A stretch of DNA of 64,000 nt, taken from positions 230,534 through 294,533 of the forward strand of contig CAJQUW010014796.1 of the NCBI GenBank assembly GCA_907163375.1. Reading direction: 5' to 3'. The position numbers and the translations under genes are program-made. The notes beneath the pieces are model-generated. The model ran no database searches. It worked only from the letters and a program-made list of their open reading frames with translations, and had not been told where the DNA came from. This document shows positions 1-12,531 of this stretch, piece after piece (position 1 is the stretch's first letter; each line of letters starts with the position of its first letter). This DNA comes from Prostheceraeus crozeri. Taxonomy: Eukaryota > Platyhelminthes > Polycladida > Euryleptidae.

Positions 1-156
1 TGAGTGGTTTTTATTGCAATGCAGCTTCGAAATCGAGCTCTGAAGTCCCTTGTCCAGCTGGACAGTATTGTAGAGGAACTGCTCAAAATTGCACTATTGG
101 AAGATACAGAAATGTTCAATATGGTACAACAAGCTCGGATTGTCTGAAATGTCCAG
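1..156 (+). CDS. GCC2/GCC3-repeat protein, exon 1 of those visible (5' side cut by window)
   Basis: Open frame with codons starting at base 3 and cysteine-rich repeats of the form CPAGQYC and CLKCPG. The exon ends at 156, followed by a GTGAGA donor; the intron falls after codon base 1 (phase 1), matching the next exon at 4045. The repeats resemble the GCC2/GCC3 (ephrin-receptor-like) family: short disulfide-bonded modules in secreted or membrane ectodomains. The true start of the gene lies upstream, so no signal peptide can be judged. Confidence 0.8.
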
Positions 157-199
157 GTGAGAAGAATTATTATTTGCATGAGAACTAAACGGTTCCGTG

Positions 200-1660
200 A
201 AGGCTGCTTTCCAATGGGTTGTAGGTCGCTTCACTGTCTGCGCTATCACGTTGAATTTAACATCACATTTATAGTCCGGGAGCCAGCGTGAAGTTGTGCA
301 GGGAACGAGGTAGTACATAAAACTTTCACATAGCATAGTACACCTATAACCTACTGCAAAACTTCGCGTCTGCCGGATCAGATCATTTGCTTTTCAGAAA
401 TAGAGAGGATAACAAAATCCTATGTATTTCCAATGGTAAAATTGTGACATCTGAGGTGTTGACTCCATTTTTTCGAGTTTTTGCTCATAAAAGTTACACA
501 AATTGGTATTTTGTTGAACTGGTTATTATAGAAATCATCTATAGATCATGATCTTTCAAATGAGTTATCATTCAGTGACAGAGGATGAAGTAAAGTGTAC
601 AAACAGACACTTTTCGTTGGTGTAACTGCAAATTTTAGCATAGAAATTTCAGGAAAATTGTTGATATACTTTAACGAAAAGTGTCTGTTTGTACACTTTA
701 CTTCATCCTCTGTCACTGAATGATAACTCATTTGAAAGATCATGATCTATAGATGATTTCTATAATAACCAGTTCAACAAAATACCAATTTGTGTAACTT
801 TTATGAGCAAAAACTCGAAAAAATGGAGTCAACACCTCAGATGTCACAATTTTACCATTGGAAATACATAGGATTTTGTTATCCTCTCTATTTCTGAAAA
901 GCAAATGATCTGATCCGGCAGACGCGAAGTTTTGCAGTAGGTTAGAGGTGTACTGTGCTATGTGAAAGTTTTATGTACTACCTCGTTCCCTGCACAACTT
1001 CACGCTGGCTCCCGGACTATTTATCTTCCCCTGGCAACAAGAACGCTCGACGTTCCTTTTTGAAGTTATTTTTTTACAGCAACAGACCTTGCTCTCGGCG
1101 TCGAAAGGGTGACACGCACGGTAAAGCAACAGACATTGATTGGAAACTGTCTTATGAGTTGACGCGCGGGCGCGGCTGCGTGAAACATTGACCAATCAGA
1201 CCGCTCTGCTGTGGAAGGCGGCGCAACGACTGTGCAATCCATTGTAAAGCAGCCTTTACACAATGCGACGTCGCATGTAATGCAGTGCCCATCGTGACTT
1301 CAAATATGGCACCACAATGAACGTCGAGCGTCAGCCATCAAAAAGTATTTTCCTTCGAGAAATGCCAATTAAAGGCATTGATAGAACAACCGACCGCTGC
1401 AGTCGCTCAGTCAATTATGAGTGGAAACTATCTAGCTGCTTCATTTGTCGCAGCGTTCTTGTCGCAAGAAAAAGGAAAGATAATTGTTACATCAAATTTC
1501 ACGTGACGGTGCAGACGTTGAAGCGACCTACAACCCATTGGAAACCAGCCTGAAGACGGTGCTACGACGTACGACGCACGACCCATTCGAAAGCAGCCCG
1601 TACCGTGCAATCTTCGGTAGCATTTCTTTTCTAAGTATGGAATAAATCCTTTCAAATGCA
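200..1660. repeat. Composite dispersed repeat, probably non-autonomous DNA transposon remnants
   Basis: The block at about 203-262 (CCAATGGGTTGTAGGTCGC...) recurs inverted at about 1487-1550. The right half (1,020-1,660) resembles 60,340-60,665: both share GACCAATCAGA, GGGTGACACGCA and ACGCTCGACGTTC. It lies in intron 1 of the GCC gene. It encodes no recognisable protein; short open frames here are incidental. Confidence 0.6.
271..1020. repeat. Near-perfect 348-bp palindrome (foldback)
   Basis: The left arm 271-618 and right arm 673-1020 are reverse complements of each other with only a few differences that I could find, around a 54-bp loop (619-672). The arms begin ATAGTCCGGG and end at AACGAAAA / TTTTCGTT. 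The near identity implies a recent origin. It is nested in the dispersed repeat above. Confidence 0.9.
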
Positions 1661-2127
1661 GCAGCTTTCATTTATAATTTTCACCACTATGAGAGCAGCT
1701 GACGCTATTTAATACATGCATTATTAATATCGACAATATTCAGCAATTAATTTGCAGCACAATCGCATGCACATTTTACGCAAAATTGAAAAGATTTGTC
1801 GAATAATTTTGTTTTTTTATTCAATCAAGTATGTAGTAAATCATCGATAAGAAAATGTTTATAACTGCAGATATTTTTCTACTAAGAACATGTGATTCAG
1901 ACTACTCTCTCCTTTAATACAAACATAAGCTTATAGAGCCTCATTTATAAGATACTGTGAATCATTTGTAAAATCAATTAAGTGGTCAATTTCATAAATT
2001 AAAAATCGTTTCACAAAAAAAAGTTGAATAGCAATAACAGTCAATAGTGATTCTTTAGGGAGAACTCTACCAACATAAACTTCCGAGAATTATATTTTCG
2101 TGTTTTTATGCATACAGATACTTACTC
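1661..2127. other. AT-rich intron sequence
   Basis: No gene, RNA or repeat recognised. Intron 1 of the GCC gene. Confidence 0.5.
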
Positions 2128-2750
2128 TTATTCCTCGTTTATTGTCGGTTGGGCCCCAGGTTTGAGGGTGCGACATTTGGGCAACGTCGATTCTAGTTCG
2201 CATGAGTGCACCTTCTCCACACCGTCCGGTCTTGCACAAGTCGAGGTTTGAGATTTTATATGTAACACGACTTTCCCCAAGAGGATACGTACAGTCATAG
2301 CACGGTCACCTATTCTGATCACAGATATTACATTATTAGTCATAGCTTCTCTAATGAGGACACTAACGCCTCCTAGGCCAATGTCGTCACCACTCCAGAA
2401 GAGTTTATACGTACTGGACTTGCCGTCGATCACGATCCTCCTCGCCATCTCGATTCTTGGATGCAACAAATATCCACTCCTCTCCTTTCCATAGTTTCGA
2501 CAACTTCATTCGCTCCTTGGCGCATTGTGCCAACACTCAGCGAGTGTTGATCACATGTCGCACCCCAGTCCGAGGCTGCTGGGATGAACCCCTGTTCGCT
2601 CCTGTCACATCGGTCCGGGGCTGCCAATGTGCCCTCCTGATTGCAATACGAGAGTCTGGAGGTGGCCCTCCGCGTGTCAAACCATTTTGAATCTACATAA
2701 CCATAATTAATGAAGCAAATTTTACGGTTGGATGTCCTTCCTAACACTAG
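2128..2750 (-). pseudogene. LINE retrotransposon fragment, AP-endonuclease domain
   Basis: Read on the minus strand, two overlapping frames give pieces typical of the N-terminal endonuclease of LINEs: VVETMERRGVDICCIQESRW (around 2,435-2,500), then YKLFWSGDDIGLGGVSVLI (around 2,345-2,415). In full-length elements this domain nicks target DNA to prime reverse transcription. A frame change near 2,430 and the missing downstream reverse transcriptase make it a dead fragment. The minus-strand upstream sequence to about 3,240 may be its 5' region, but I have no positive evidence for that. Confidence 0.8.
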
Positions 2751-3267
2751 CTAACCTCCTGAAGCCGTTAGAATAGCTCGGTTTGAAGAGTGTCCTTCTC
2801 TGTGGGAGCGTTGTATCCATGACTTGGATGAGTGCTTACCGTTGATGCTGAGTGCACTCCTACGCTAAGCGGAGAGATGATGAACCATAGACGCCATCCA
2901 CCAACGCTTGTCTCCTATTCCTGCACTTGAAAGAATGGATCAGAAGACCGCCGGATACCGGAACAGGCGCCTTGTTGGGGCTGTCGGGAGGTAACATTCA
3001 CAATACTGCAGCTGGTCGCAGTTGTTAATAGTTGTTGTTTCGCCATTCCATCTTCTTTGTTTTTCACCTTGGCTTTTTAATCCAAAGCATTTCAGAGCAT
3101 ATACCGGCCCGACTCGTTGTGTTGTTCAGTTACCACCGTCAAGACAAGATAGTAGCATCCAGGGGGCACGACCTGCGAGCGCAAACAAGCAGGCAGTCCG
3201 AAAGGGGGTCAACACCTGGACCTTGAGGACGTGACAACCTAGCCCCAGTTCGAAGGATATTCAGCCA

Positions 3268-3582
3268 GATATTCAGACTCAATTTTCCGCATGATATTCA
3301 ACTCTGTAATTAATGTGATTTTTTAAAAAACCAAAACCTCCATGCGATAGAGAATAAGAGTATCCAAAGCTTTTGCATCAAAAACTAAGATGAATTTTAA
3401 AAGTGAACTATTTTCAACCCAACTTTCCAATTACTTTCAAATGTTATCTTGATTTTCATTACAAATGCTTTGGATTTTCTTAAACTCAATTAAATACTCT
3501 ATCACATGATGGTTTTGATTTTCTAAAAAAATCACGTACAATACAAAGTTGAATATCATGCTGAAAATTGGGTCTGAATATC
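3268..3582. mobile_element. MITE-like element with imperfect inverted repeats
   Basis: GATATTCAGACTCAATTTTC at 3268 is matched by its inverse ending at 3582. The similarity extends about 150 bp inward with scattered mismatches (shared CATGATATTCAACT, GTGATTTTTT and GATAGAG). There is no coding capacity. Confidence 0.7.
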
Positions 3583-3866
3583 CATCCAACGTTTTCTTCA
3601 CGTAAAATATTTCCTGCTTGTTGTTTGCATGTGCTTTGCGATATTTCAAACTTGCTCATGCATAGCCATGCAGTAGAACAAAAGAACGCAAAATTTGAAT
3701 TATTTTCTTATAATGTTTTGGATAAAAGTAGATCACATATTACACGCGAAAGCATTTTATTAATTCGCTTTGAAACTTAGAATTGCAGATTTATTTTCCA
3801 AAATAATCGAGCTCTCGTCTAAAAATCGAAGCTCATGTAAAGTACGCACATTTTTGTGTATAATCA

Positions 3867-3912
3867 CCTTTTCGAGTTTCCAATGTCACATCTATTTGGA
3901 AACTCGAAAAGG
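3867..3912. repeat. Short perfect stem-loop
   Basis: CCTTTTCGAGTTTCCAA and its reverse complement form a 17-bp stem around a 12-nt loop. Isolated in intron 1; no function assigned. Confidence 0.75.
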
Positions 3913-4044
3913 GCTATGTACGAGTATGTATCAATACAATACAGCGAATTAAGCGCGCCTCTACAAGAGAAGCAGTCGAATACCAAGTATGTTATCTTTT
4001 TGCAGACGTATAATTTTTCATGAATTCTTTTTCCTAATTAACAG

Positions 4045-4520
4045 GAGGTTATATTTGTACAACTGCTGGTGCTACGAAAGTGACACGTGCATGTAAGGCC
4101 GGTTTTCGATGCCCATCCGATAACAGCGCGGAAAGGCCGTGCACCGCTGGAACCTACTGCCCTGCCGCTTCACCTTTCCAAATGACTTGCATTTCTGGAC
4201 AGTATACAGTGGATCAGAAGACTTGTATACCATGTAAGATTGGAGAAGTTTGTGACGGTGGAACTGCAACTGCATGCACTCGTGGCTACTATTGCAGTGC
4301 CGCAGGAATGTACTCTAAAACTGCTAATCCATGTCCAAGAGGCGCATTTGGAAGCAAAACTGGACTGAAACTGCAGACTGAATGTACATCATGCACGCAA
4401 GGAAGATACTGCTCGGGGATTGCATTGACTGCGCCAACCAGAACTTGTTCAAGCGGATATGTTTGCACTAGTGGAGCAACGATTGCGACTCCAGTTGCGC
4501 TGCCAAACGCGAAAAATCCG
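4045..4520 (+). CDS. GCC2/GCC3-repeat protein, exon 2
   Basis: The acceptor TTAACAG ends at 4044 and the donor GTAGGT starts at 4521. The frame restores GGY across the phase-1 junction with exon 1 and ends in phase 0. It encodes about 158 residues of cysteine-rich repeats (CKAGFRCP, CTAGTYCPAASP, CTSCTQGRYCSG). An open frame runs on past 4520, but the cysteine pattern stops exactly at the donor, so that extension is intron read-through. Confidence 0.85.
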
Positions 4521-6557
4521 GTAGGTCTACATGAATTTGACAAGTTTTGCACGGAAGATATAGATACATATTCTCTTCGATCACGTAAGGATTTATTTAT
4601 TTCTATGTATGTGTTGAAAAGTTGATATTACCATAGCTCTCAGAGCGCATGAGTATTACTTTTCAGTCACTTGTTCAACTTTTCAGTCCTTGGTCAGCAC
4701 TTTGCAGTTCGTGAACTTTTTACTGCAAAGAATATTTTCGTCATGATTTTATTTTCCCTAGTATCATTTTGATTGTAATTACGTTAGATGTCATTGACAA
4801 GTGCCTAAATCTAGCATTTGAAACAGAGGATCATTGCAATATGCTCAATCGTTTTATATCGACCTAATGCAGAATCAAAAATGTGAAATTGGTAAACGAT
4901 TTATTACTAACACAATTATCAACATTATTGGTATTTTGGTTTTCAGTCAGATAGCTGACAATATTCGATAAAATTGACTCCTCGATCTTCGTATCATTTA
5001 CAAACTGTTTGGTCGCTATTTGATTAATTGCCATTTTTCATATGTTCACAAGTTTGATGACTGAATAATAATGTCGATGCATAGAGCTATTCACAGACCA
5101 AATTTCGAGGATTCCAACAAATTTAATGTCACTGTATAAAATTAAGTCTCACCTCAACCCTATCCATGCCGGAAGGTGGATGGGCGACTCGCCCTACTGT
5201 CAACTTCGCTATGGTCCTCCCAAAACTATTCCGCTTGACTCACACTTTTGTGAATTTGACTTATGGCACAATTCACATTGGTCATTACTTAGTACATGAG
5301 ACACATTATATCAAATTATCATGAAATGTGAGAATTCTTGCGCTTCAACTTTCATCAGGCAGGTAGACTGCTTTGCAGAGCATGTCAGTCTTTTTTCCAT
5401 TTGAGAGAAGCCGAAAACCGTGATGTTGCGGTAAAAATACATGCATCTATTCTGGCGAGGAGTTTTGACCGGTGCAGCCAGCTTTCGTCAGGCGAATGAG
5501 ACACTCATGTCACAAATACAGAATACAAATCAAGTGAAGCAGTGAATGGAATGCAGCATTGATAGATGACTAACAATATGAAGTATGGAGTTCTGTGCTA
5601 CTACTGATATGTCAGGAAGGTAATAAGCAAGAAACTGGAAATGTTGTGAAAACCAGAAATCACTGAGGTTGTACTTAGTTCGGTTAGAGGCAGCAAACTT
5701 CTTAGGGCTGTTTCACACATGCGACATTTTGCCGCGAGTTGTCCCTAAAATATGGAATTGAACTTTTATTTCTGCGACTGTCAATCATCGGACAAACCAT
5801 GAGACATAGAAAATGGATGTGTCTTAGCCTATTGGAGAAGGCTGTGAACCAAAATTACTTTGAAAGCAGGCTTTAGACGTTTTTATTTTTGTTTTCACCG
5901 AAATCAGTTGGAAATGTGAAATCAGAATATCTAAAATGTAGTACATAGTTCTCTATAATATTCAAGATCAGCATAAAGCATACCTATTTTACCTATTTGT
6001 CTCTTTGTCTGCTCTGTGTAATAGACATGTAGGCTCATTTGATAGACAGAAATCTCAGCAACCTATTCAATCAACTCATCGATAAAAGTAGTCGATTGTG
6101 TCATCTATTCATAGCACAAGACCACTTTCATCATATCAATCAGGGGCGACCGAACAGAAACACTACTAAGCTAACGAATCTCCCACGATATCATTCACCC
6201 ATTGAAATTTGCTTGTCACTAACAACTCACTGTCTAGCATTTTTTAGATGGCCGCCCCAGAATAGTAACAATTTTCACAATCTACAGCATCTATTGTCAA
6301 TATCCGCTGCCTTTGCAAGTTTTCCAGTCTAGTCAATCAATAAAGCATAGTGCATGGGCAGGGCCTTCTGAGAGTCTTGCATGTCATGAAAATAATTCTC
6401 TTCATTGTGGAAGCAATGCGCGGGTCATCAACTTCTTCATATTCTGGGAATCATTTTCCGACCACTGACGGCTGAGAACGAAATCAAAATGTAAATTGGT
6501 GAATTTTCTGAACACAGAGTAGCTTAAATTTTCAGCCCTGTTCGTAAAGGTACTTAA
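4521..6557. other. Intron 2 sequence without recognised features
   Basis: AT-rich, with no cysteine-rich exon, transposase or reverse transcriptase fragment and no long inverted repeat recognised by eye. Confidence 0.4.
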
Positions 6558-7042
6558 ATGACAACTGATGTATGGCGATGAGGGTTTGATCCTGCCAACT
6601 GACACAGTCGCATAAGTGGCTCGCAGCTCAGTTGGTAGAGCACAGGTCTAGTTAACCTTGGTCGTAGGTTCGAATCCTACCAGTCGCACATCTTTTGCGT
6701 GGCAATTTGATCTATCGTTTTTTCATTTCATTGTTGTTAATTGCATTCACGACATGGTTCAAGATGCTTTGCTGGACAATCGATCCCCGCTCGCTACTTG
6801 CCTTAATGTCGGCGGTCGCAATTGTGACCAGTTATCTATTCATTGATTATAATTGCTGTGACAACTGATGTGTGGCGATGAGGGTTTGATCCTGCCAATT
6901 GACACAGTCGCATAAGTGTCTCGCAGCTCAGTTGGTATAGCACAGGTCTAGTTAACCTTGGTCGTACGTTCGAATCCTACCAGTCGCACATCTTTTGCGT
7001 GGCAATTTGATCTATCGTTATTTCATTTCATTGTTGTTAATT
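6558..7042 (+). repeat. Tandem ~300-bp duplication with tRNA-like (SINE-type) units
   Basis: About 180 bp starting at 6558 (GACAACTGATG...) recurs starting at 6859, offset 300 bp, with few changes. Each copy has an A-box-like CAGCTCAGTTGGTAGAGC (6625, 6925) and a B box GGTTCGAATCC (6668, 6968). The D and T arms fold as in a tRNA, and the anticodon loop would read AGT (Thr). The acceptor strands do not pair and the anticodon stem is defective. It is therefore a tRNA-derived repeat or pseudo-tRNA rather than a working tRNA gene. Confidence 0.7.
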
Positions 7043-7206
7043 ACTATTATTAAAGGTCACTGCTTTGTTTAAGACGGTGTGATTCAGTGCGCGCGACATT
7101 CCTAGCGTTTTTGACGGTCATCATAATTTCTCTGTAAAGTGATTATGCAACCGTCTCACATCTATTGCCAAAACATAAAGCGATTTTATTATGCTCATCT
7201 TTTCAG

Positions 7207-7447
7207 ACTGCCGATATTTGTCCGCCTGGATCATATTGTCAGACTGGAAAGAAAACGGCCTGCCAAACGAGAACATACGTATCAACGTATGGTGCAACGA
7301 TGTGTGACCCGTGCCCGAAGGGATTTGGATGCTCAGTCACTGGTATTTCGAATTTAGCAAATTACTTGTGTCCTGCAGGACGAATTTGTCCAGCAAGGAG
7401 TAGCACAGGCACATCGTGTACACAAGGAACGTACAATCCAGTTAAAG
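7207..7447 (+). CDS. GCC2/GCC3-repeat protein, exon 3
   Basis: Acceptor CTTTTCAG ends at 7206 and donor GTATGA starts at 7448. It enters in phase 0 and leaves in phase 1. The translation reads ADICPPGSYCQTGKK to GTYNPVK, two and a half repeats with regularly spaced cysteines. The phase-1 end joins exon 4 to give VKGATSC. Confidence 0.85.
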
Positions 7448-8575
7448 GTATGAGACACTGGCATTGTTGAAACTCCTTTATCTAAATTGTCAAAATCAAT
7501 TAGATTTCTGTCATCAACATGTATAATTTACTCGCATCACTAAATGCGGGAAAATATTACGAAGGTAGGTATCTGGAGTAAAATGTCTTTTTGGAAATTA
7601 ATGGTGCCTGATAAATAAAGTATTAATATTATTTACCAAAACAAGTAGAATAAAGGCACAAATTTTCAATCTACAACTACAGTCCGTCTTCAAGTTGAAG
7701 GACTATGCAAGTGACAACTTCTGTATTCATATTTCATTTTCTACCAGTCATAAATGTTCTATGCTTGATATATGTAAAATTTGGGAACCCTGCATCGTGA
7801 GTAGCAGATTCCCTGACTACCAATGAACAATTAAGGAAATTGAATGGAATTCCATTTTAAATAATCATCGAATGTCTTCAGAAAATGGTAATCGAATCGG
7901 AAGTTAGGATGACCGAAAATTTGAACTTAATTTTTTCGAATTTTAGTCGGGCAATTGAATCGGACTTTTGAGCTGGCGAATCGGATAATCGAATCGGACT
8001 TTTGAATTGACGAATCGGATAGTCGGACTTTAAATTTTATGAATTGCACTCACCTCAGGAGAAAGGCAGGAATTTGCACACGATTCCCATTCCGTAATGC
8101 GAATATTATTCCAACCATTTTTTGCTTTTTTTGTGTCATGTTTTCATGAATGTGTCGTCTTTTTGTTGCTATGATTACATTTTCATGCCAAATTTTCAAT
8201 TTGTACTAATGTTACTTGCTATAGACTGCAGCATGCAATTACACCAATATCGCCATTCCTCATGCTTTTCACTTTCTAAGTTAGTTAGTTCAATTCTATA
8301 CGGTAAAATTTGAAGTGATTTTTGTCTGTACTGCATCCCTCCCCTACGTGCGCGGTGTTTATACATGAAGGCAACTTGTACTACAGCTCGATACCCATTT
8401 TATGATCAACAACCCAATTCATTAGTGGTCGAAAATTATCAGCTCACACTTGTGCATATTTATAATACTCTAATGTAATTCTACTATTATAATAATGTAG
8501 ATGCTCTCTGTCACAACATTGTGCCCCACGATTGTCATCTCAGTTTTCCAATTGTCGATAGGAAACTCAATTGTC
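7448..8575. other. Intron 3, left part, with a short imperfect repeat
   Basis: Nothing coding was recognised. At about 7,925-8,035, short imperfect direct repeats of the type CGAATCGGACTTTTGAATTG occur three times. Confidence 0.45.
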
Positions 8576-8744
8576 TCCTAGTGTCTCTGGCTTTTCAGGA
8601 GGTCGAAAAGATATTTCTATTCGCCCTGTTGCCGGCACCACCATGAAAAATGCCTTGCCAACGGAGCATGCCTCCCAAGATCCCATTAGCAAGAGGTATA
8701 GCTATAAGCTCGCATCATGACATATCCTCCTGGTTTGTTTTTCA

Positions 8745-8953
8745 ACAACAGCAGCTGCGTCCAGGCGACCTCGGAGAATTGATTACGCAATTCAGTGTCT
8801 CTGGCTTTTCAGGAGGTCGAAAAGATATTTCTATGCGCCCTGTTGCCGGCACCATCATGAAAAATGACTCGTGGATTTCGACCTCGTGAAAAGTCAGAGA
8901 CACTGAATTGCGCAATCGATTCTCCGAGGTCACCTGGACGCAGCTGCTGTTGT
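8745..8953. mobile_element. Small foldback element (MITE-like), with partial direct copy at 8,578-8,655
   Basis: ACAACAGCAGCTGCGTCC at 8745 has its inverse ending at 8953. The imperfect inverted repeat is roughly 80 bp and includes GTGTCTCTGGCTTTTCA. An ~75-bp segment (GTGTCTCTGG...ATGAAAAATG) also stands as a direct copy at 8578-8655. Related words recur at 15,590 in intron 5. Confidence 0.75.
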
Positions 8954-10436
8954 CAATAGGAAAGTTACTGTTTTGTATTGGTTTGTACTTTAAGTAGGAA
9001 TCTAATAAGGTTCTACTTAATTATTTAATGTGTTCTGAAAGAAAATGTTGAAGAAGAACTATTGAACTATTTGAAAAAAATTACATATTCTCACTCCTTA
9101 CATCGCAAGGATTCTGAAGATATCGGATGTAAGCATTTTTGATGAAAAAGTGAGAATACAACATTTCCAGTCAAAGAGGTTTTCTGATAACTTCACGATA
9201 TCACTAATTTTTACCTAACTCATCGATTTTGATGACCAGTATATCAAAAGAGAGCTCAGAAAATGCACGTTCTCCCTGTGCCTGACTCAGTATCATACTC
9301 ACATGTTTAATTATTGTAAATTGAGCGATTTCCATTTTTTGAACACTGCTAAGCACATACAATAACGGATGCAAATCTAGTTGATTTTGATGTTTAAAAT
9401 GCAAGCTCTCGAATGATGTGTGGTACGTCATTGTGTGACACGATCAGAGGGAATTAGAATCGATTGAATTTTGACATTATTATGTGATCCGTTTTTTATG
9501 ATCTGAAATTGAACTGCAATGGTATTCTATTGAAACATGAACAAACAAACAGTTTCACTGGGAGGAGCATAATACGAGCGTCTCCATGTGGCCTAGTTTG
9601 TTATCCATCCTGCTCTCATTCGTCAGTTGTACGGTGTGTTTAGCAAGGACGCAAAGTGAACCTGTTTTGAAGTTCAGTCTTATCGGTTGGGATTCAGCTC
9701 TCACACTGACAATGATGACCTCAATGATGATCAATTCCTGTTCAATGATGAGTGAATGATTCACACTACAAGTACACTCATGATCGCAGCATAGCATGGG
9801 GTGCTTCGTTTGCCAATAATCGTACAAAGACATTGCCGACAGAGTTTGTAGGGACGTGACCAACTTCCATCTGAGTGGCGGGACCAACAGACATAATGAC
9901 TGTCGTTATTGGAGCACTGGCAACTAAAATTTCAAAACAACGGCATCCCATACATTCTTCGAAAGTGATTGTCTGGTGTGACGTGAAGCGTGGAGGAACA
10001 TTGGGTCCGTTCTTCTTTGAAGGATGCTGCTGACATGTAGGCTGTCGGTCACCATGAAGCATGTTGAATGATCGTTTTATTGCTAAGTGGATTATTTGTT
10101 TTGTTTTGTTTTATTTATCTTATATATTTTGCTTTTTTTGATGAAAAATTGTAGAGAAGTTGATGTGGGCTGCTATCATATGGAGCAAGTCACATGGGCA
10201 TCTTCGGCTTTAATATGACATCTCATATAATGTAATAGGTATAACATAACACGAACTATATAGATGCATTTGAAAATAGTGGGCTATATCTGGGCCACCC
10301 GGTATATAAAGAATCGTTTCTTGATTCGGTTTTCAAATTATGAATTCAAAGGTGTCTGAATAGCGCTTGCCTTCTCGATTCTCATTAGATGCCTTCTTCT
10401 TTTCATTGTGATTAATGCATCCTTTCTATCTTTTAG
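8954..10436. other. Intron 3, right part, no recognised gene
   Basis: Minus-strand frames at 9,555-10,062 are open for 94-110 codons but show no family I recognise and no splice context. They are not called as genes. Confidence 0.4.
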
Positions 10437-11671
10437 GCGCAACTAGCTGCATCACTTGTCCACCTGGATACAACTGTCCAACACTTGGTATGTCTACTCC
10501 GACATTGGGCTGTAATGCAGGTTATTATTGTCCTGGAGGCGTTACGTCACCAACCCCACCAACATACAAGTGTCAGAAAGGCTATTATTGTCCTAAGGAC
10601 TCCACCGCGCCTAAAATGTGCCCAACTGGATCCTTGTGCACAAAAGCCGGATTATCGGCGCCAGATCAGACGTGTAAAGATGGAGTTTATTGTAAACTTG
10701 GTTCATCAGCATCCCAGAACTGTCAAAATGGCTACACATGTAAAATTGCTGTTAATAAAGGTGTACCAAATCCCTGTCCGGAAGGAACTTACTGGACTTC
10801 ATCTATTCTTTGTTCTCCCTGTCCAAGTGGAAAATATTGTTCTGGTGTAGCTGTTCAAACTCCAATTGATTGTACTGCAGGCTACCAGTGTACAGGTAGC
10901 AACAAAGTTGCTGCACCAATAAAAAGTTTATGCCCAGTGAGCAATTATTGTACGAAAGGTGCTCTGAAGAAAGCATGTGCAGCTACGCAGTATCAGCCAA
11001 ATCAAGGGCAAACGACCTGCCTGGCTTGTCTCAACGGCTTCACTTGTAACGCCACTGTTGCACTTTGTACCACCGGTGAATATTGTCTACAAGGGGTGAA
11101 AACCACCTGCGCGATCGGTACGTTTAATCCAATCAAAGGCCAAGCAAGTTCAGCAGCCTGCTTAGCATGTTCCGCTGGTCGCGCTTGCACCACGGCTGGC
11201 TTAGCAGCACCTGATAAAAATTGTGCTGCGGGCTATGTTTGTAAATCTGGTGCAAGGGCTACAACTGCAGCTGCTGGATCAAATGTCGTCGTTTGCAGAG
11301 CTGGTTATTATTGCCCGGCGAAGACAGCAATAGAAAGGCCTTGTCCCCCAGGAACATATTCAAGTACTACGATGAACACTCAGAAGAGCAGTTGTAAGTC
11401 ATGTGTAGCAGGTACTTACTGTCCGAAAGCTGCTAGTACATCAAATTTCATCTCATGCTTGGCCGGTTATTACTGTCCTGCTAATTCTGTATCTAGTAAT
11501 GAACAACTGTGTCCACTCGGCAAATTCTGCTTAGCCGGTAAAGCACCGCAGAACTGTGCAGCAGGAACTTACAATCCGACATACGGTGCGAAGAACGCAA
11601 GGGGCTGTCTAACATGTCCTTTTGGATTTTATTGTACTGCTGGGCAAAGCAGTCCCACTGGTCTTTGCACA
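10437..11671 (+). CDS. GCC2/GCC3-repeat protein, exon 4
   Basis: Acceptor CTTTTAG ends at 10436 and donor GTAAGT starts at 11672; phase 1 in, phase 0 out. About 412 residues without a stop, made only of ~45-60-residue units with the signature CPxGYYCP...PCPxGTYxxxxG...CxxC. Serine, threonine and glycine fill the loops; there is no transmembrane stretch. Such repeats are extracellular in known metazoan proteins. The function of this gene is not known to me. Confidence 0.9.
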
Positions 11672-12059
11672 GTAAGTTAGCATTTAGCATCTATGAAACT
11701 CCAAGTACATGCATGCCCAACATTGTTACTTGTAAAATTATTGTATGCGTTTTCCTGAATGCTGTCATGGCTGAAATCAAATTTTCAATGATAAATATGT
11801 ATTACCACGAGTGGTGTCACCAAAATAGATTGCTTGAAGGCTTGCCAGGCGTACTTGCTTTAACAGTATGCTGCCTGGTTAAATTACATATCTAAAGACA
11901 TCATTTAAGACACATATTATAAGACTAGATTTATAAGACATGATTATCTTGCTTTTCAATATTCATTTCAACTTGATATTTTTAACATTTATTTTAATTT
12001 GATTAATATTTTTTAAGAGGATATGAGGAAAAGTTTTGGAAGCATGCATCTTGCCAGCA

Positions 12060-12480
12060 TTGACATACGAATTGGAAACGATGGCACTAACCGAACAGCA
12101 GCAAAAGATGCTGCAAGTGTGTGAAAATAACTGGATAAGGCGCACCTGTGGTGTAAGGTTGGTGGAGAACGAAGAATGGCGGAGCTGAGGGATGAAGTAG
12201 GATTGATGAAAATAGTGACACAGAAAGTGGTGGAAAAGAGATGGAGGTGGGCAGGACATGGGCAGGATAGGAGACGAAAGGGTAGTGAAACAAGTGGAAG
12301 AGATGGATGACACAATAGCAAGAAGAGGTGAACGGCCAAGGATTCGCTGGAAGAACTGTATCAAAAGAGACCTGGAAAGCACAGAAGAAGACCAGAGGAC
12401 TTTGAAAGAAAAGGCGAAGTACAGATTAAAATGGCGGCAAATTGGTAAGCACACGTCAAAGAGTGTGATGGAGAAGACAT
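12060..12480 (+). pseudogene. LINE 3'-end fragment (reverse-transcriptase C-terminus)
   Basis: The plus-strand translation gives the post-RT tail common to RTE/CR1/Jockey-type elements. First comes a CENNWIRRTCGVRLVENEEW-like stretch, then ERPRIRWKNCIKRDLES (12,325-12,380), LKEKAKYRLKWRQ. Frames are broken and the catalytic core is missing. An inverted copy of its end (GAAGACCAGAGGACTT) lies at about 14,085-14,125 on the minus strand, just beyond the mariner. Confidence 0.75.
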
Positions 12481-12531
12481 GAAGTGACCACTAACTGCGT
12501 TTTTGATTATGAATAGTGCTATTTTCATATA

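Noticed and set aside
4521-4625. Extension of the exon-2 frame beyond 4520
   Set aside because: Cysteine-repeat pattern stops at a good GTAGGT donor; the rest is intron read-through.
6617-6688. A functional tRNA-Thr(AGT) gene
   Set aside because: Acceptor stem strands do not pair and the anticodon stem has an extra base; it is better read as a tRNA-derived repeat.
9555-10062. Two overlapping minus-strand frames (110 and 94 codons)
   Set aside because: No family recognised, no splice or promoter signals; possibly an old transposon but unsupported.
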